Shown: one piece after another, positions 50,306-59,501 of the stretch
Layout: every line of letters starts with the position of its first letter
How positions within the stretch are numbered: position 1 is the stretch's first letter
Source: Albidovulum sediminicola
Lineage (GTDB): Bacteria; Pseudomonadota; Alphaproteobacteria; Rhodobacterales; Rhodobacteraceae
NCBI RefSeq assembly: GCF_025751575.1
Contig: NZ_JAOWLA010000016.1
Location: 34,987-98,986 of the forward strand
Length of the DNA stretch: 64,000 nucleotides
Reading direction: 5' to 3'
Notes under the pieces: model-generated
Told to the model about the DNA's origin: nothing
The model's database searches: none
The model's input: only the letters and a program-made list of their open reading frames with translations
Program-made: the position numbers and the translations under genes

Positions 50306-50970
50306 TCGGCCGGATCGCGGGGGTCATCCTGCACCGCGCGATGGACCATGTCCTGATCGACGTGCGGGGCGTGGGCTATGTCGTCCACGTCTCCCAGCGC
50401 ACGGCGGCGGCCCTGCCGCCGGTGGGCGAGGCGGTGGCGCTCTATACCGATCTTCTGGTGCGCGAGGACCTGCTGCAGCTTTTCGGCTTTCCGACGCTCC
50501 TGGAAAAGGAATGGCACCGGTTGCTGACAACCGTTCAGGGCGTTGGCGCCAAGGCCTCGATGGCGATCCTGGGCACGCTGGGGGCCGAGGGGCTGGCGCG
50601 GGCGATCGCGCTTGGCGATGCGTCCTCCGTCAAGGCCGCGCCGGGCGTGGGGCCGAAGCTGGCGCAGCGCGTGGTGATGGAACTGAAGGACAAGGCGCCC
50701 ACCGTGATGGCGCTTGGCGGCGCGCTCAGCGTCGATGTCGCGCCCTCCGATGAGGTGGTCGAGGCGCCCGCTCCCCGCAAGGCACGACCCGCGCCGCAGC
50801 CCGCCCCGGCGGCGGCCGCGACGGCCGACGCGCTCTCGGCGCTGGTGAACCTCGGCTATGGGCAAGGCGAGGCGGCGGCGGCCGTCGCGCAGGCGTCCGG
50901 CGAAAACGAGGGTGCCGCAACTCCCGCCCTGATCCGCGCGGCGTTGAAGCTTCTGGCGCCGAAGGGGTAA
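50302..50970 (+). CDS. ruvA: Holliday junction branch migration protein RuvA
   Basis: This 222-residue protein has an N-terminal OB fold ('[20 protein letters not shown]'), two helix-hairpin-helix motifs ('[16 protein letters not shown]' and '[16 protein letters not shown]'), an acidic/Pro-rich linker and a C-terminal domain III that contacts RuvB. It binds the four-way junction as a tetramer. It lies between ruvC (4-nt overlap) and ruvB (3-nt gap). Confidence 0.96.
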   Translation: MIGRIAGVILHRAMDHVLIDVRGVGYVVHVSQRTAAALPPVGEAVALYTDLLVREDLLQLFGFPTLLEKEWHRLLTTVQGVGAKASMAILGTLGAEGLARAIALGDASSVKAAPGVGPKLAQRVVMELKDKAPTVMALGGALSVDVAPSDEVVEAPAPRKARPAPQPAPAAAATADALSALVNLGYGQGEAAAAVAQASGENEGAATPALIRAALKLLAPKG

Positions 50971-50973
50971 GCG

Positions 50974-51999
50974 ATGGACCCCAACCCCACGCTCCGAGCC
51001 GCGCCCCAGCCCGAGGATGCCGACCGCCCGATGCGGCCGCAGGCTCTGTCGGAGTTCGTGGGCCAGGAGGAGGCGCGCGCCAACCTGCGGGTCTTCATCG
51101 AAAGCGCGCGCCTGCGGGGCGAGGCGATGGATCACACGCTGTTTCACGGCCCCCCCGGACTTGGCAAGACGACGCTGGCGCAGATCATGTCGAAGGAACT
51201 GGGTGTCAACTTCCGTATGACCTCCGGCCCGGTCCTGGCGCGCGCGGGGGACCTTGCGGCGATTCTTACGAACCTTGAAGCGCGCGACGTCCTTTTCATT
51301 GATGAGATCCACCGCCTGAACCCGGCCGTGGAAGAGGTCCTCTATCCCGCGATGGAGGATTTCGAACTGGACCTCGTGATCGGCGAGGGGCCGGCGGCGC
51401 GCACGGTCCGGATCGAGTTGCAGCCCTTCACGCTTGTCGGCGCGACCACGCGGCTCGGTTTGCTCACGACGCCGCTGCGCGACCGTTTCGGCATCCCGAC
51501 CCGGCTTCAGTTCTACACGATTGACGAACTGGACCTGATCGTCACCCGCGGCGCGCGGTTGATGGGGGTGCCCTCCGATCCCGAGGGCACGCGAGAGATC
51601 GCGAAGCGCGCGCGCGGCACACCGCGCATCGCCGGGCGGCTTTTGCGCCGGGTGGTCGATTTCGCCCTCGTCGAAGGCGACGGCACGCTCTCGCGCGAGA
51701 TCGCGGACAGCGCACTGACGCGGCTCGGGGTGGATCACCTGGGCCTTGACGGCGCGGACCGGCGGTATCTGACCCTGATCGCGGAGAACTACGCCGGCGG
51801 GCCGGTGGGGGTGGAGACGATCTCTGCCGCGCTCTCGGAAAGCCGCGATGCGATCGAAGAAGTGATCGAACCCTATCTGCTGCAACAGGGGCTGATCCAG
51901 CGCACCCCGCGCGGGCGGATGTTGGCGCAGAAGGCCTGGGCGCATCTGGGCCTGCCGCAGCCGAAGGTGCCGGGGCAGGGCGACCTGTTCGGAAAGTGA
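50974..51999 (+). CDS. ruvB: Holliday junction branch migration helicase RuvB
   Basis: This 341-residue AAA+ motor has Walker A '[12 protein letters not shown]', Walker B '[10 protein letters not shown]', sensor '[19 protein letters not shown]' and a winged-helix C-terminus ('[20 protein letters not shown]'). It forms hexameric rings that pull DNA through the RuvA-bound junction. It is the last gene of the ruvCAB operon; the next gene starts 78 nt on. Confidence 0.96.
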   Translation: MDPNPTLRAAPQPEDADRPMRPQALSEFVGQEEARANLRVFIESARLRGEAMDHTLFHGPPGLGKTTLAQIMSKELGVNFRMTSGPVLARAGDLAAILTNLEARDVLFIDEIHRLNPAVEEVLYPAMEDFELDLVIGEGPAARTVRIELQPFTLVGATTRLGLLTTPLRDRFGIPTRLQFYTIDELDLIVTRGARLMGVPSDPEGTREIAKRARGTPRIAGRLLRRVVDFALVEGDGTLSREIADSALTRLGVDHLGLDGADRRYLTLIAENYAGGPVGVETISAALSESRDAIEEVIEPYLLQQGLIQRTPRGRMLAQKAWAHLGLPQPKVPGQGDLFGK

Positions 52000-52077
52000 C
52001 GGGCGGCGCCCGGCGGCCCGCCGGGTTGCATCGGTTCCCGCTTTGTCGCAAGCAGGCGCCAAGCGAAAGGAGCCGCC

Positions 52078-52731
52078 ATGACGCCTGCTGTGACCCCCGC
52101 CATGACCCCCGCCATGACCCCAGACGCGATCGAGGCCCTGTTTACCCGCAGCGCGGACGGCTACGTCTTTGCCCGCTGGTCGCGCCCCATCGCGCCCGTG
52201 GTCTTCGGTGTCGATGACGCGACGCTCAAGACCGTCAAGGGCGCGATCGAGGCGGTCGTGGCGCTCGCCGGGCACAGCATGGCGGAAACCGACCCCGAAC
52301 AGGGCGCGAACCTCATGATCTTCTTTTTCAGGGAGTGGCCGGAGCTGCTGGAGGTGCCGGATCTCGACCGGCTGGTGTCCGGCCTCGGGCCGCTGGTCGC
52401 GCAGCTTGAGACCGAGGGCGCGAACCAGTACCGCTATTTCCGGTTCGAGCAGACGGGCGCGATCCGAGCCTGCGTGGCCTTCGTGCGGATGGACGCGGAG
52501 CTGGCCGAGCTTTCGGCGGAGGTCCTGGCGCTAGGCCTTGCGGCGCAGATCATCCTGCTGTGGTCGGATCGTGCGTTTCGGGATCGTTCCCCCCTCGCGC
52601 AGGCGGGGCATAATGTGATATTGCGCCCCGACGTTGCGGGGGTGATCCGCGCGGCCTATGATCCGGTCCTTCCGGCGGCGGCGCGCGACGCCTCCCACGC
52701 CTTGCGGCTTGCCGCGCGAATGGGAGTTTGA
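52078..52731 (+). CDS. Hypothetical protein with N-terminal TPAM repeats
   Basis: This 217-residue soluble protein starts with 'TPAVTPAMTPAMTP', encoded by tandem 12-nt units (GACCCCCGCCAT), and so has several consecutive in-frame ATGs. The GGAG before 52078 supports the first. The rest is a mixed alpha/beta domain with no motif I recognise. It ends overlapping the start region of argC by a few bases (its TGA is at 52729-52731; the argC ATG is at 52734). The repeat could allow start-site slippage or length variation. Confidence 0.75.
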   Translation: MTPAVTPAMTPAMTPDAIEALFTRSADGYVFARWSRPIAPVVFGVDDATLKTVKGAIEAVVALAGHSMAETDPEQGANLMIFFFREWPELLEVPDLDRLVSGLGPLVAQLETEGANQYRYFRFEQTGAIRACVAFVRMDAELAELSAEVLALGLAAQIILLWSDRAFRDRSPLAQAGHNVILRPDVAGVIRAAYDPVLPAAARDASHALRLAARMGV

Positions 52732-52733
52732 AG

Positions 52734-53648
52734 ATGACGAAGGCAGTATTCATCGATGGCGAGGTCGGCACCACGGGTCTTCAGATCCGCGAGCGTCTTC
52801 AGGGCCGCGATGACATTCGCCTGATCTCCCTGCCGGAAGCGGTGCGCAAGGACCGTGCCGCCCGGCTCGACGCCTTTGCCGAGGCCGATGTCTCGATCCT
52901 CTGCCTGCCCGACCCGGCGGTGCATGAGGTCGCGCCGGACCTCAAGGCGATGGGCGCGCGTGTCATCGACGCCTCGACCGCGCATAGGGTGGATCCGGAC
53001 TGGGTCTTCGGCTTCCCCGAGATGGCCAAGGGCCAGCGCGCGGCGATCGCGGGCGCGCAGCGGGTGTCCAACCCCGGCTGCTGGTCGACCTGCGCCATCG
53101 CCTTGATCCGGCCGCTGGTGGCGGCCGGGATCATCGACCCGGCCCATCCGCCGGCGATCTCGGGCGTGTCGGGCTATACCGGCGGCGGCAAGGCGATGAT
53201 CGAGGAATTCGAAAGCGGCAAGGTCGCGGGATCGTTCCTTTACGGCACCGGACAGGCCCACAAGCACCTGCCGGAGATCCGGACGCACGGGCTTCTGGAT
53301 CGCGTGCCGGTGTTCGTTCCCTCCGTCGGGCACTATGCCCAGGGCATGGCCGTGGCGGCCGAGCTTGAACTGGGCCGCGACGGGATCGCGGCGGCCGAGG
53401 CAGCGCTGGCCGAGGCCTATGCGGGCGAGGCCTTCGTGGCGGTCGTTCCCGCCGCGGCGGACCAGCCCCGCGTCATGCCGCAGCGGCTGAACGGCACCAA
53501 CCGGCTGGAGCTGTCGGTCCACGGCAACCCGGAAACCGGCGCGGCCACATTGGTCGCGGTCCTCGACAACCTGGGCAAGGGCGCCTCCGGCGCGGCGGTG
53601 CAGAACCTGAACATCATGCTGGGCATCGAGGAGGGGCGCGGTCTCTGA
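52734..53648 (+). CDS. argC: N-acetyl-gamma-glutamyl-phosphate reductase, type 2
   Basis: This 304-residue enzyme has the catalytic cysteine Cys116 in 'SNPGCWSTCAI', 'SGVSGYTGGGKAMIEEF' and 'PSVGHYAQGM'. The length (about 310) and pattern fit the shorter type 2 ArgC, which catalyses the third step of arginine synthesis with NADPH. ATG 52734 is preferred over TTG 52728. From memory, ruvB is usually followed directly by ybgC in Rhodobacteraceae, so this gene and the hypothetical before it look like an insertion into that order. Confidence 0.92.
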   Translation: MTKAVFIDGEVGTTGLQIRERLQGRDDIRLISLPEAVRKDRAARLDAFAEADVSILCLPDPAVHEVAPDLKAMGARVIDASTAHRVDPDWVFGFPEMAKGQRAAIAGAQRVSNPGCWSTCAIALIRPLVAAGIIDPAHPPAISGVSGYTGGGKAMIEEFESGKVAGSFLYGTGQAHKHLPEIRTHGLLDRVPVFVPSVGHYAQGMAVAAELELGRDGIAAAEAALAEAYAGEAFVAVVPAAADQPRVMPQRLNGTNRLELSVHGNPETGAATLVAVLDNLGKGASGAAVQNLNIMLGIEEGRGL

Positions 53649-53662
53649 CCTCGCGATCGGCG

Positions 53663-54064
53663 ATGACCCACGAATTCGGCCTGCGCGTCTATTACGAGGA
53701 CACCGACCTTGCCGGCATCGTCTATTACGCCAACTACCTGAAGTTCATCGAGCGCGCGCGCAGCGAATGGGTGCGTGCGCTCGGCATCGACCAAGGGCAG
53801 CTGAAGGCCGAGGCAGGCATCGTCTTCGCCGTGCGCCGGGTCGAGGCGGATTACCTGCGGTCGGCGAAATTCGACGACGAACTGACCGTCGTGACCCGCC
53901 CGCAGGCGACCAGCGGCGCGCGCATCGTGCTGGAACAGGACGTGATGCGCGGGGCGGAGCGGCTCTTTGCCTCCGTCGTGACGCTGGTCTGCCTGACCGA
54001 CACCGGCCAGCCCGCGCGCCTTCCGGCGGAACTTCGCCGAAAGATGGAGCCTTCGCTTCATTGA
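53663..54064 (+). CDS. ybgC: Tol-Pal-associated acyl-CoA thioesterase YbgC
   Basis: This 133-residue hotdog-fold enzyme has the YbgC active-site segment 'RVYYEDTDLAGIVYYANYL', in which the Asp of 'EDTD' is catalytic. It hydrolyses acyl-CoA thioesters and is the conserved first gene of tol-pal clusters. It is separated from tolQ by 128 nt containing a candidate promoter, so the tol genes can also be transcribed alone. Confidence 0.94.
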   Translation: MTHEFGLRVYYEDTDLAGIVYYANYLKFIERARSEWVRALGIDQGQLKAEAGIVFAVRRVEADYLRSAKFDDELTVVTRPQATSGARIVLEQDVMRGAERLFASVVTLVCLTDTGQPARLPAELRRKMEPSLH

Positions 54065-54110
54065 AGCCGCTTGGCGGGCCGGTCCTGTAACATGCCATCA
54101 CGGCAATCTG

Positions 54111-54140
54111 TTGGCATCGGCCAAGAAAGCACGATACAAT
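54111..54140 (+). promoter_or_regulatory. Candidate promoter of tolQRAB-pal
   Basis: TTGGCA (54111-54116) and TACAAT (54135-54140) are 18 bp apart, in the gap between ybgC and tolQ. The tolQ ATG lies 52 nt after the -10. Confidence 0.5.
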
Positions 54141-54192
54141 CGCGTCAAATCAGAGCCGCCTGAAACGCGGCCTAACCGGCGAGCAGATCCTG

Positions 54193-54888
54193 ATGGAAAC
54201 CGAAACCCTTGCGATGGCGCAGGAGATCGACTTCTCCTTGCTTGCGCTCTTCATGCGCGCCTCCGTAACCGTGCAGCTTGTGATGATCCTTCTGACCGTG
54301 GCCTCGGTCTGGTCCTGGGCGATCATCGTGCAGAAGTTCATCGCCTACCGGACCGCCCGGCACGAGGCCTCGGTGTTCGACCGGGCCTTCTGGTCGGGCG
54401 AGCCGCTGGACGAGCTCTTCGAGCGGATCGGGTCGCAGCCCGACGGCGCGTCGGAACGGATCTTTGCAAGCGGCATGGTCGAATGGCGCCGCTCGCACCG
54501 TCAGGACGGGGAACTGATCGCGGGCGCGCAGGCGCGCATCGACCGCTCTATGGATGTCGCGATCCAGAAGGCGACCGAGGATGTCATGCGCGGGCTTCCA
54601 GTCCTGGCGACGGTGGGATCGACCGCGCCCTTCATCGGGCTTTTCGGCACGGTCTGGGGCATCAAGGTCGCCTTCGAGCAGATCGCGATCTCGCAAAGCA
54701 CCTCGTTCTCGGTCGTGGCCCCCAGCATCGCCGAGGCGCTGCTGGCCACCGCGCTCGGCCTTCTTGCCGCGATCCCGGCGGTTATCTTCTACAACAAGCT
54801 TTCGACTGACGGCGACCGCATCGTCGCGGGCTATGAGGCCTTCGCCGACGAGTTCTCCACCATCCTTTCGCGCCAGCTGGACGCCTGA
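54193..54888 (+). CDS. tolQ: TolQ, inner-membrane motor subunit
   Basis: This 231-residue protein of the TolQ/ExbB/MotA type has three membrane helices: one near residues 18-38, and a pair around 'LPVLATVGSTAPFIGLFGTVWGIK' and 'EALLATALGLLAAIPAVIFYNKL'. With TolR it uses the proton gradient to energise TolA for outer-membrane constriction. It is followed by tolR after 3 nt. Confidence 0.96.
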   Translation: METETLAMAQEIDFSLLALFMRASVTVQLVMILLTVASVWSWAIIVQKFIAYRTARHEASVFDRAFWSGEPLDELFERIGSQPDGASERIFASGMVEWRRSHRQDGELIAGAQARIDRSMDVAIQKATEDVMRGLPVLATVGSTAPFIGLFGTVWGIKVAFEQIAISQSTSFSVVAPSIAEALLATALGLLAAIPAVIFYNKLSTDGDRIVAGYEAFADEFSTILSRQLDA

Positions 54889-54891
54889 GCG

Positions 54892-55374
54892 ATGGGGGCG
54901 GGTGTCATGAAAGGTGGCGGCGGGGGCGGACGGCACCGCCGCCGCGGCCGCCGCGGCCGGCAGCAGATGATGAGCGAGATCAACGTCACGCCCTTCGTTG
55001 ACGTGATGCTGGTGCTTCTGGTGATCTTCATGGTCGCCTCGCCGCTTCAGGTGGTGGGCGTGCCGCTTGACCTGCCCAAGACCGCCGCGCAGGCGGTGCC
55101 GACAGAGCAGGAAGAGCCGCTGACCATTTCCGTGCAGGCCGATGGGGCGATCTCGATCCAGAACGAGCCGATCGCCGAGGGCGAGTTGATCGGCAAGCTC
55201 AAGGCGATTTCGGCCGAGCGCAGCAGCGACAAGCTGTTCCTGCGCGCGGACGGCACGATCCCGTATGAGCGGGTGGTGCAGGTCATGGGCGCGCTGAATT
55301 CGGCCGGCTTCGCCAACATCGTGCTGGTGACGGACGCAGGCGGCCCCCGCTTCGGCGGCCAAGGTGGGAACTAG
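54892..55374 (+). CDS. tolR: TolR, proton-channel subunit
   Basis: This 160-residue protein has a Gly/Arg-rich N-terminus, the family motif 'SEINVTPFVDVMLVLLVIFMV', whose Asp is essential for proton flow, one membrane helix, and a periplasmic domain. ATG 54892 and 54907 are both possible starts; the very basic 'GGRHRRRGRRGR' stretch is included in either. Confidence 0.95.
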   Translation: MGAGVMKGGGGGGRHRRRGRRGRQQMMSEINVTPFVDVMLVLLVIFMVASPLQVVGVPLDLPKTAAQAVPTEQEEPLTISVQADGAISIQNEPIAEGELIGKLKAISAERSSDKLFLRADGTIPYERVVQVMGALNSAGFANIVLVTDAGGPRFGGQGGN

Positions 55375-55379
55375 GGCAG

Positions 55380-56576
55380 ATGCCCCGCGCAAGAGCCGAA
55401 CGCATTGGCTTCATGGTCTCGGCAGGGTTTCACCTTGGCGTGATCCTGTGGCTGCTCCTGGGCGGGATCTTCTTTTCGCATGACATGCCGCCAACCTCGG
55501 TCGCGACGGAAGTGTCGCTGATCTCATCTGCCGAATACGACGCGATGATCGCCGCGGCGCCCAAGGCGCCGGAGGAAACGCCGGCCCAGCCTTCCTTGCC
55601 CGCGCCCCCCGCGGCCGAGGAGCCCGCGCCCGCCCCGGTGGCGGAGGCGCAGCCCGAAACCCAGACGCCCGAGCCGCCCGCCGCCGAGGCGGAGCCCGAC
55701 GTGTCGCCCGACGTGACCGAACTGACGCCCCCCGTGGCAGAGGTGACCGACACGCCGCCCACCCCGATCATGCCGCCCGTCGAGGAACCCTCGGCCACGA
55801 TCGTGACCGAGATCGCGAAGAAGCCCACCCCGCGCCCCGCGCCCCGCGTCGCCCCGGTCCCGACCGAGGCGCCGGAGCCCGACGCCGCCCCCGCGCCCGA
55901 GGTCGCGCAAGAGGCGGTCGAGGCGCCCGCCGAGGAAACCCCGCCCGAGGAAACCCAGGAAGCCGCCGCCCCGGAAGAGGCGGGCGAGGTTCTGGAGACC
56001 GAGGAAAACAAGGACCCGGAACAGGTGGCCTCCGCCGCGCCCTTGACCTCGGCCCGCCCGAAGGCGCGGCCCGAAAAGCCGAAGAAGCCCGAGGCCAAGC
56101 CCGAAGCCCCGGCCGCCGCGAAACCCGCCGCCCCGGCCGCCGAGGCGGACGAGCCGACCCAATCCGACGCCGTCGCCGATGCGCTGGCCGAAGCGCTGGC
56201 GGGGGCCGCGTCGGAAGAACCGGCACCGGGGACAGGCACCGCGCCCTCCGGCCCGCCGATGACGGGCGGGGAGAAGGATGCGCTGGTCGTCGCGGTCAAG
56301 CAATGCTGGAACGTCGGCGCGCTTTCGACCGACGCGTTGCGCACGATCGTGACGGTCTCGGTCTCGATGTCGCCCGAGGGCAAGCCCGATGGCGGCTCCA
56401 TCCGGATGGTCGGCTACGAGGGTGGCACCGAGGCCGCCGCGATGCAGGCCTTCGAGGCCGGACGCCGCGCGATCCTGCGCTGCGCGGGCGACGGCTATCC
56501 GCTGCCGCGCGACAAATACGAGCAGTGGAAGGACATCGAGATCGTCTTCAACCCCGAGAAGATGAGGCTGAGATGA
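55380..56576 (+). CDS. tolA: TolA, envelope-spanning protein
   Basis: This 398-residue protein has an N-terminal membrane anchor (about 10-32), a very long Pro/Ala/Glu-rich periplasmic stalk (about 55-285), and a TonB/TolA C-terminal domain (about 290-398, with '[16 protein letters not shown]' and the usual paired Cys). The stalk reaches TolB and Pal at the outer membrane. The stalk is Pro/Glu-rich rather than the Ala/Lys helix of E. coli, as is common in alphaproteobacteria. Confidence 0.93.
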   Translation: MPRARAERIGFMVSAGFHLGVILWLLLGGIFFSHDMPPTSVATEVSLISSAEYDAMIAAAPKAPEETPAQPSLPAPPAAEEPAPAPVAEAQPETQTPEPPAAEAEPDVSPDVTELTPPVAEVTDTPPTPIMPPVEEPSATIVTEIAKKPTPRPAPRVAPVPTEAPEPDAAPAPEVAQEAVEAPAEETPPEETQEAAAPEEAGEVLETEENKDPEQVASAAPLTSARPKARPEKPKKPEAKPEAPAAAKPAAPAAEADEPTQSDAVADALAEALAGAASEEPAPGTGTAPSGPPMTGGEKDALVVAVKQCWNVGALSTDALRTIVTVSVSMSPEGKPDGGSIRMVGYEGGTEAAAMQAFEAGRRAILRCAGDGYPLPRDKYEQWKDIEIVFNPEKMRLR

Positions 56577-56704
56577 CCCTTCTGCCCGCGATTTTCCGGC
56601 GGTCGCCCGCCCATCAGCCCAAAGCGGGCTTGCGCGATGCGGCCCCGATTGCGATGACCGGAAGGACATCGCGCCCCCTCAACCACCCCTCTGCCGGAGG
56701 AAGA

Positions 56705-58036
56705 ATGACCCCGATGCTCCGCACACTCTGCCTGGCCCTGGCCGCGCTTGGTCTTTCCGCGATGCCGACACTGGCGCAGAACGGCCCCCTGCGCATCGTC
56801 ATCGAAGAGGGCGTGATCGAGCCTCTGCCCTTCGCCGCCCCCGGGTTCCTGGCCGAAAACCCTTCTGCGGCAGAGTTCGCGGACCAGATCACGCGCGTCG
56901 TGGCGGCAGATCTTGCCGGCACCGGGCTTTTCCGCGAGATCCCGCAATCCGCCCATATCGCCCGCATCTCGAACTTCGATGCGCCAGTGTCCTATGCGGA
57001 CTGGAAGGCGATCAACGCGCAGGCGCTGGTGACGGGGTCGGTCGCGCTGGGTTCCGACGGGCGGCTCAACGTCAAGTTCCGCCTTTTCGACGTGTTCTCC
57101 GGTCAGCCCATGGGCGATGGGCTGCAATTCGGCGGCGGCTCGGGCAACTGGCGGCGGATCGCCCACAAGGTCGCCGACCAGGTCTATTCGCGGATCACGG
57201 GCGAGGGCGGCTATTTCGACAGCCGGGTGGTCTTCGTCTCGGAAAGCGGGCCGAAGGACCAGCGGCTGAAGCGGCTGGCGATCATGGATTACGACGGCGC
57301 CAATGTGCAGTACCTGACGGACAGTTCCGCCATCGTGCTGGCCCCGCGCTTTTCGCCCGACGGAAACCGGGTGCTGTTCACGTCCTATGAGACCGGGTTT
57401 CCGCGCATCAAGATGCTCGACATCGCCTCCGTCACCTCGCAACCCTTGGCGGACCTCTCGGGCAACATGACCTTCGCGCCGCGGTTCTCACCCGATGGCG
57501 GCACCGTGATCTACTCGGTCGAGCAGGGCGGCAACACCGACCTCTACGCGCTGGCGCTGGGCTCGAACCAGCCGGTGCGGCTGACCAACGCGCCCTCGAT
57601 CGAAACCGCGCCGTCGTTTTCGCCCGATGGCAGCCGGGTCGTCTTCGAAAGCGACCGCTCGGGCACGCAGCAGCTTTACGTCATGCCCGTGGGCGGGGGG
57701 GAACCCACCCGCATCAGCTTCGGCGAGGGCCGCTACGGCACCCCGGTCTGGAGCCCGCGCGGCGACCTGATCGCGTTCACCAAGCAGAACGCGGGTCGCT
57801 TCCACATCGGCGTCATGCGCGCCGATGGCAGCGAGGAGCGCCTGCTGACCGCCTCCTTCCTGGACGAGGGGCCGACCTGGGCCCCCAATGGCCGCGTGAT
57901 CATGTTCACCCGCGAAAGCGCGGGTGCGGGCGGGTCGGCGCAGCTTTATTCTGTCGATATCTCGGGTCGGAACCTGCGTGCGGTCCCGACCGAGGGGGCG
58001 GCGTCCGACCCTGCGTGGTCGCCGCTTCTGCCCTGA
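56705..58036 (+). CDS. tolB: TolB, periplasmic beta-propeller
   Basis: This 443-residue protein has a signal peptide (about 1-24, ending 'PTLAQ'), an N-terminal domain to about 160, then six propeller blades marked by repeated 'FSPDG', 'WSPRGD' and 'WAPNG' motifs. TolB binds Pal and TolA. ATG 56705 is chosen on GGAGG 4 nt upstream and the signal peptide; an earlier frame overlaps tolA and is not coding. The 128-nt gap after tolA is larger than elsewhere in the operon. Confidence 0.95.
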   Translation: MTPMLRTLCLALAALGLSAMPTLAQNGPLRIVIEEGVIEPLPFAAPGFLAENPSAAEFADQITRVVAADLAGTGLFREIPQSAHIARISNFDAPVSYADWKAINAQALVTGSVALGSDGRLNVKFRLFDVFSGQPMGDGLQFGGGSGNWRRIAHKVADQVYSRITGEGGYFDSRVVFVSESGPKDQRLKRLAIMDYDGANVQYLTDSSAIVLAPRFSPDGNRVLFTSYETGFPRIKMLDIASVTSQPLADLSGNMTFAPRFSPDGGTVIYSVEQGGNTDLYALALGSNQPVRLTNAPSIETAPSFSPDGSRVVFESDRSGTQQLYVMPVGGGEPTRISFGEGRYGTPVWSPRGDLIAFTKQNAGRFHIGVMRADGSEERLLTASFLDEGPTWAPNGRVIMFTRESAGAGGSAQLYSVDISGRNLRAVPTEGAASDPAWSPLLP

Positions 58037-58123
58037 CATGGAAAGCCCCGCGCGGCGTTCCCAAGCGCCGGGCGGAATGATAAGGTAACGGCCATCGAGC
58101 CATAAACTAGAGGCGGCAGTGCA

Positions 58124-58645
58124 ATGAACAAACTCTCGATGATCCTTCTTCTGGCGGGCGCGCTGGGCGTGTCGGCCTGTAACAATCCCGACCGTTTCGG
58201 TGCGGGGGGCGCGGACGGCGCCGGTGGGGCCGGCGGCGGCATCATGAGCGCCGCGCTCGGCGACCCCAACGACCCGAACTCGCCTGCCTATTTCAACCAG
58301 ACGATCGGCGATACGGTCCGCTTCGCGGTCGATCAGTCGGTGCTGACGCCGGAATCGCAAAACGTGCTGGCCGGTCAGGCGCAGTGGATGAACCAGCATC
58401 CGCAATACAATGCCGTCGTCGAAGGCCATGCCGACGAACAGGGCACCCGCGAATACAACATCGCGTTGGGTGCGCGCCGCGCCGCCGCGGTCCAGGAATT
58501 CCTGATCGCCCAAGGCGTGTCGCCCGCGCGCCTGCGCACGGTTTCCTACGGCAAGGAACGGCCGCTGGCGATCTGCTCGGACGAAGCCTGCTATGCGCAG
58601 AACCGGCGCGCGGTGACGGTGATCACCGTGGGCGGCGGCGTCTGA
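58124..58645 (+). CDS. pal: Peptidoglycan-associated lipoprotein Pal
   Basis: This 173-residue lipoprotein has a signal peptide with lipobox ending at Cys19 ('GVSAC'), a Gly-rich linker, and an OmpA-type peptidoglycan-binding domain with 'VVEGHADEQGTREYNIALG'. It links the outer membrane to the cell wall and to TolB. The 87-nt gap to tolB is normal. Confidence 0.96.
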   Translation: MNKLSMILLLAGALGVSACNNPDRFGAGGADGAGGAGGGIMSAALGDPNDPNSPAYFNQTIGDTVRFAVDQSVLTPESQNVLAGQAQWMNQHPQYNAVVEGHADEQGTREYNIALGARRAAAVQEFLIAQGVSPARLRTVSYGKERPLAICSDEACYAQNRRAVTVITVGGGV

Positions 58646-58658
58646 TCCGGGCTTGCGC

Positions 58659-59501
58659 ATGATCCGGGCGCTGGTTCTTTCCACCCTGCTCGCGGCGGCG
58701 GCCCTTCCGGCTGCCGCCCAGAGTGCCGAAACGCTGGCCGATCTGCGGTCGGAGTTGACGAGCCTTGCGAAGGAGCTCCAGTCGCTCAGGTCTGAGCTCG
58801 TCTCCGGCGGGCAGTCGGCGATGCAGTCGGCCGGCGGAACCGGCGCGCTGGACCGCATGAACGCGATGGAGGCGGAGATCGTCCGCCTGACCGCGCGGAC
58901 GGAAGAGTTGCAGAACCGGATCGACCGCGTCGTCTCGGATGCCACCAACCGCATTGGCGACCTCGAATTCCGGATCTGCGAGCTTGAGGCTGGCTGCGAT
59001 GTCGCGAACATGCCGATCACGGGGCTTCTGGGCGGGGCTGCGGGCGGCGGGGGCGGCGTTCTGCCCGCGCCCGCGCCAGCCCCTCAGCCCGCCGCGAACG
59101 GCGGGACCCCGGAGCTCGCGATCAGCGAAAAGGCCGATTTCGAGCGCGCGCAGGCGGCGCTCGACGGTGGTGAATACCAGGCTGCCGCGGACCGTTTCGC
59201 GGCCTTTGCCCAGACCTACCCCGGCAGTCCGCTGATGGGGGACGCGCATTTCGCGCGGGGCGAGGCTTTGGCGGGGCTCGGCGACACTTCGGGTGCGGCA
59301 CGCGCCTATCTCGACGCGTTTTCGGGCGCGCCCGACGGGCCGAAGGCGCCGGCGGCGTTGCTGCGTCTGGGCGCCGCGCTGGGCATGCTGGGCCAGGTTC
59401 AGGAGGCCTGCGTCACACTGGGCGAGGTGCCGCGGCGCTTCCCCTCGGCGCCGGAAGCGGGCGAGGCGGCGAGCACGATGCAAAGCCTCGGGTGCCAGTG
59501 A
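58659..59501 (+). CDS. cpoB: Cell division coordinator CpoB (YbgF)
   Basis: This 280-residue periplasmic protein has a signal peptide (about 1-21), an N-terminal coiled coil (about 25-115), a Gly/Pro/Ala linker, and C-terminal TPR repeats (about 150-280, 'ADRFAAFAQTYPGSPLMGDAHFARGEAL'-type). It coordinates Tol-Pal action with septal peptidoglycan synthesis. ATG 58659 is preferred to TTG 58653. The stop overlaps the tilS start. Confidence 0.93.
   Translation: MIRALVLSTLLAAAALPAAAQSAETLADLRSELTSLAKELQSLRSELVSGGQSAMQSAGGTGALDRMNAMEAEIVRLTARTEELQNRIDRVVSDATNRIGDLEFRICELEAGCDVANMPITGLLGGAAGGGGGVLPAPAPAPQPAANGGTPELAISEKADFERAQAALDGGEYQAAADRFAAFAQTYPGSPLMGDAHFARGEALAGLGDTSGAARAYLDAFSGAPDGPKAPAALLRLGAALGMLGQVQEACVTLGEVPRRFPSAPEAGEAASTMQSLGCQ

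Noticed and set aside
55540..56240. Pro/Ala/Glu-rich low-complexity stretch as a possible assembly error or repeat element
   Set aside because: It is the normal flexible stalk of TolA, in frame and flanked by its anchor and C-terminal domain.
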